Shown here: piece after piece, positions 63,273 through 64,000 of the stretch
How the letters are laid out: each line of letters begins with the position of its first letter
Position numbering within the stretch: position 1 is the stretch's first letter
From: Photobacterium toruni
GTDB lineage: Bacteria; Pseudomonadota; Gammaproteobacteria; Enterobacterales; Vibrionaceae
Assembly (NCBI RefSeq): GCF_024529955.1
Contig: NZ_AP024854.1
Span: forward strand, 248,001 to 312,000
Direction: 5' to 3'
Length of the DNA: 64,000 nucleotides
Notes under the pieces: model-generated
What the model was told of the DNA's origin: nothing
Databases searched by the model: none
The model's input: the letters and a program-made list of their open reading frames with translations, nothing else
Made by a program: the position numbers and the translations under genes

Positions 63273-64000
63273 ATGGGCATTGAGCTGCTAATAAATGTCA
63301 CGCCAAGTGAAACGCGTGTCGCAATGATAGAGGGAGGTGTTTTGCAAGAGATTCACATTGAACGTGAATCAAAGCGAGGCATTGTTGGCAATATTTATAA
63401 AGGGCGTGTTAGTCGTGTCTTACCGGGAATGCAAGCAGCATTTGTTGATATCGGTTTAGATAAAGCGGCATTTTTGCATGCGTCAGATATTGTTCCACAT
63501 ACCGAATGTGTGGCAGAAAATGAAAAGAAACAATTTAAAGTTCGTGATATTTCTGAATTAGTCCGTCAAGGGCAAGATATTGTGGTGCAAGTGGTTAAAG
63601 ATCCATTAGGAACTAAAGGCGCTCGTTTAACCACTGATATTACATTACCTTCGCGTTATTTAGTGTTTATGCCTGGCGCTAGTCATGTTGGTGTATCACA
63701 ACGAATTGAATGTGAAAAAGAACGCGAACGTTTAAAAAAAGCAGTATCACAACATTGTGATCATCTTGGTGGTTTTATTATTCGTACCGCAGCTGAAGGT
63801 GCTGATCCTGATGAAGTGGCACAAGATGCGGCATTTTTAAAACACTTGTGGCGTAAAGTTATTGAGCGTCGTGCTAAATATAAACCTCGTTCAATGTTAT
63901 ATGGTGAATTAGGATTAGCACAGCGTATTTTACGTGATTTTGTTGGCACTCAAATTGATCATATTCAAGTCGATTCGCGAGTTGCATTTGATAGACTCAA
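63273..64000 (+). CDS. rng: Ribonuclease G (3' end outside window)
   Basis: RNase G is an endonuclease that trims the 16S rRNA 5' end and degrades some mRNAs. The 242 codons present begin MGIELLINVTPSETRVAMIE and include the S1 domain (NIYKGRVSRVLPGMQAAFVD, IGLDKAAFLH) and the start of the RNase H-like part, closely following E. coli RNase G; about half the protein is missing. AGAGG precedes the ATG, 12 bp after the maf gene. RNase G fits better than RNase E because of the N-terminus and the neighbours. Confidence 0.95.
   Translation, partial: MGIELLINVTPSETRVAMIEGGVLQEIHIERESKRGIVGNIYKGRVSRVLPGMQAAFVDIGLDKAAFLHASDIVPHTECVAENEKKQFKVRDISELVRQGQDIVVQVVKDPLGTKGARLTTDITLPSRYLVFMPGASHVGVSQRIECEKERERLKKAVSQHCDHLGGFIIRTAAEGADPDEVAQDAAFLKHLWRKVIERRAKYKPRSMLYGELGLAQRILRDFVGTQIDHIQVDSRVAFDRL

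Overview
The window looks like a core-chromosome segment of a Vibrionaceae bacterium, most likely Photobacterium or a close relative. The evidence is a vibrio-type 16S gene, the str/S10/spc/alpha ribosomal block, the metH-lysC-aminotransferase-pglL-uvrA-galU-ssb-csrD order known from Vibrio, and a complete-looking MSHA type IV pilus locus ending at mreBCD. Genus assignment is inference. The sequence is moderately AT-rich, and more so in the MSHA region and the ssb-csrD interval.

Layout. (1) 1-15257: 3' part of tuf, then the S10 operon (rpsJ to rpsQ), spc operon (rplN to rpmJ, with secY) and alpha operon (rpsM to rplQ), each with a recognisable leader or terminator. (2) 15290-21765: a hexanucleotide repeat, then one rRNA operon: 16S, tRNA-Glu, Lys, Val, Ala, Glu, 23S, 5S, tRNA-Thr, 5S. 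(3) 21932-31120: methionine and aspartate-family metabolism. metA and metH each have a candidate MetJ operator; a CPA1 cation/proton antiporter lies between them; lysC sits behind a lysine riboswitch; a class V aminotransferase follows. (4) 31178-37971: a PglL-type O-oligosaccharyltransferase, uvrA, galU and ssb. (5) 38121-39950: an AT-rich alkaline-phosphatase-fold transferase gene and a 35-codon relic of a LysR-type regulator, inserted between ssb and csrD. (6) 39951-59749: csrD (mshH) and mshI-J-K-L-N-E-G-F-B, three tandem mshA-type pilin genes, then mshC-D-O-P-Q. (7) 59977-64000: mreB-C-D, a Maf-family nucleotide pyrophosphatase, and the 5' part of rng (RNase G).

How the genes work together. 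Regions 1-2 make the translation apparatus. The msh genes build one envelope machine: MshI/J/K inner-membrane alignment proteins, MshL secretin, MshE c-di-GMP-responsive ATPase, MshG platform, MshA pilins, MshB/C/D/O/P minor pilins and the very large MshQ. Most notable are the expansion to three major-type pilins, the first of which has CTG where its sisters have ATG; the absence of mshM from its usual place beside a shortened MshN with a Sec-type signal; and the foreign-looking cassette between ssb and csrD. I found no CRISPR array, prophage or intact insertion sequence.
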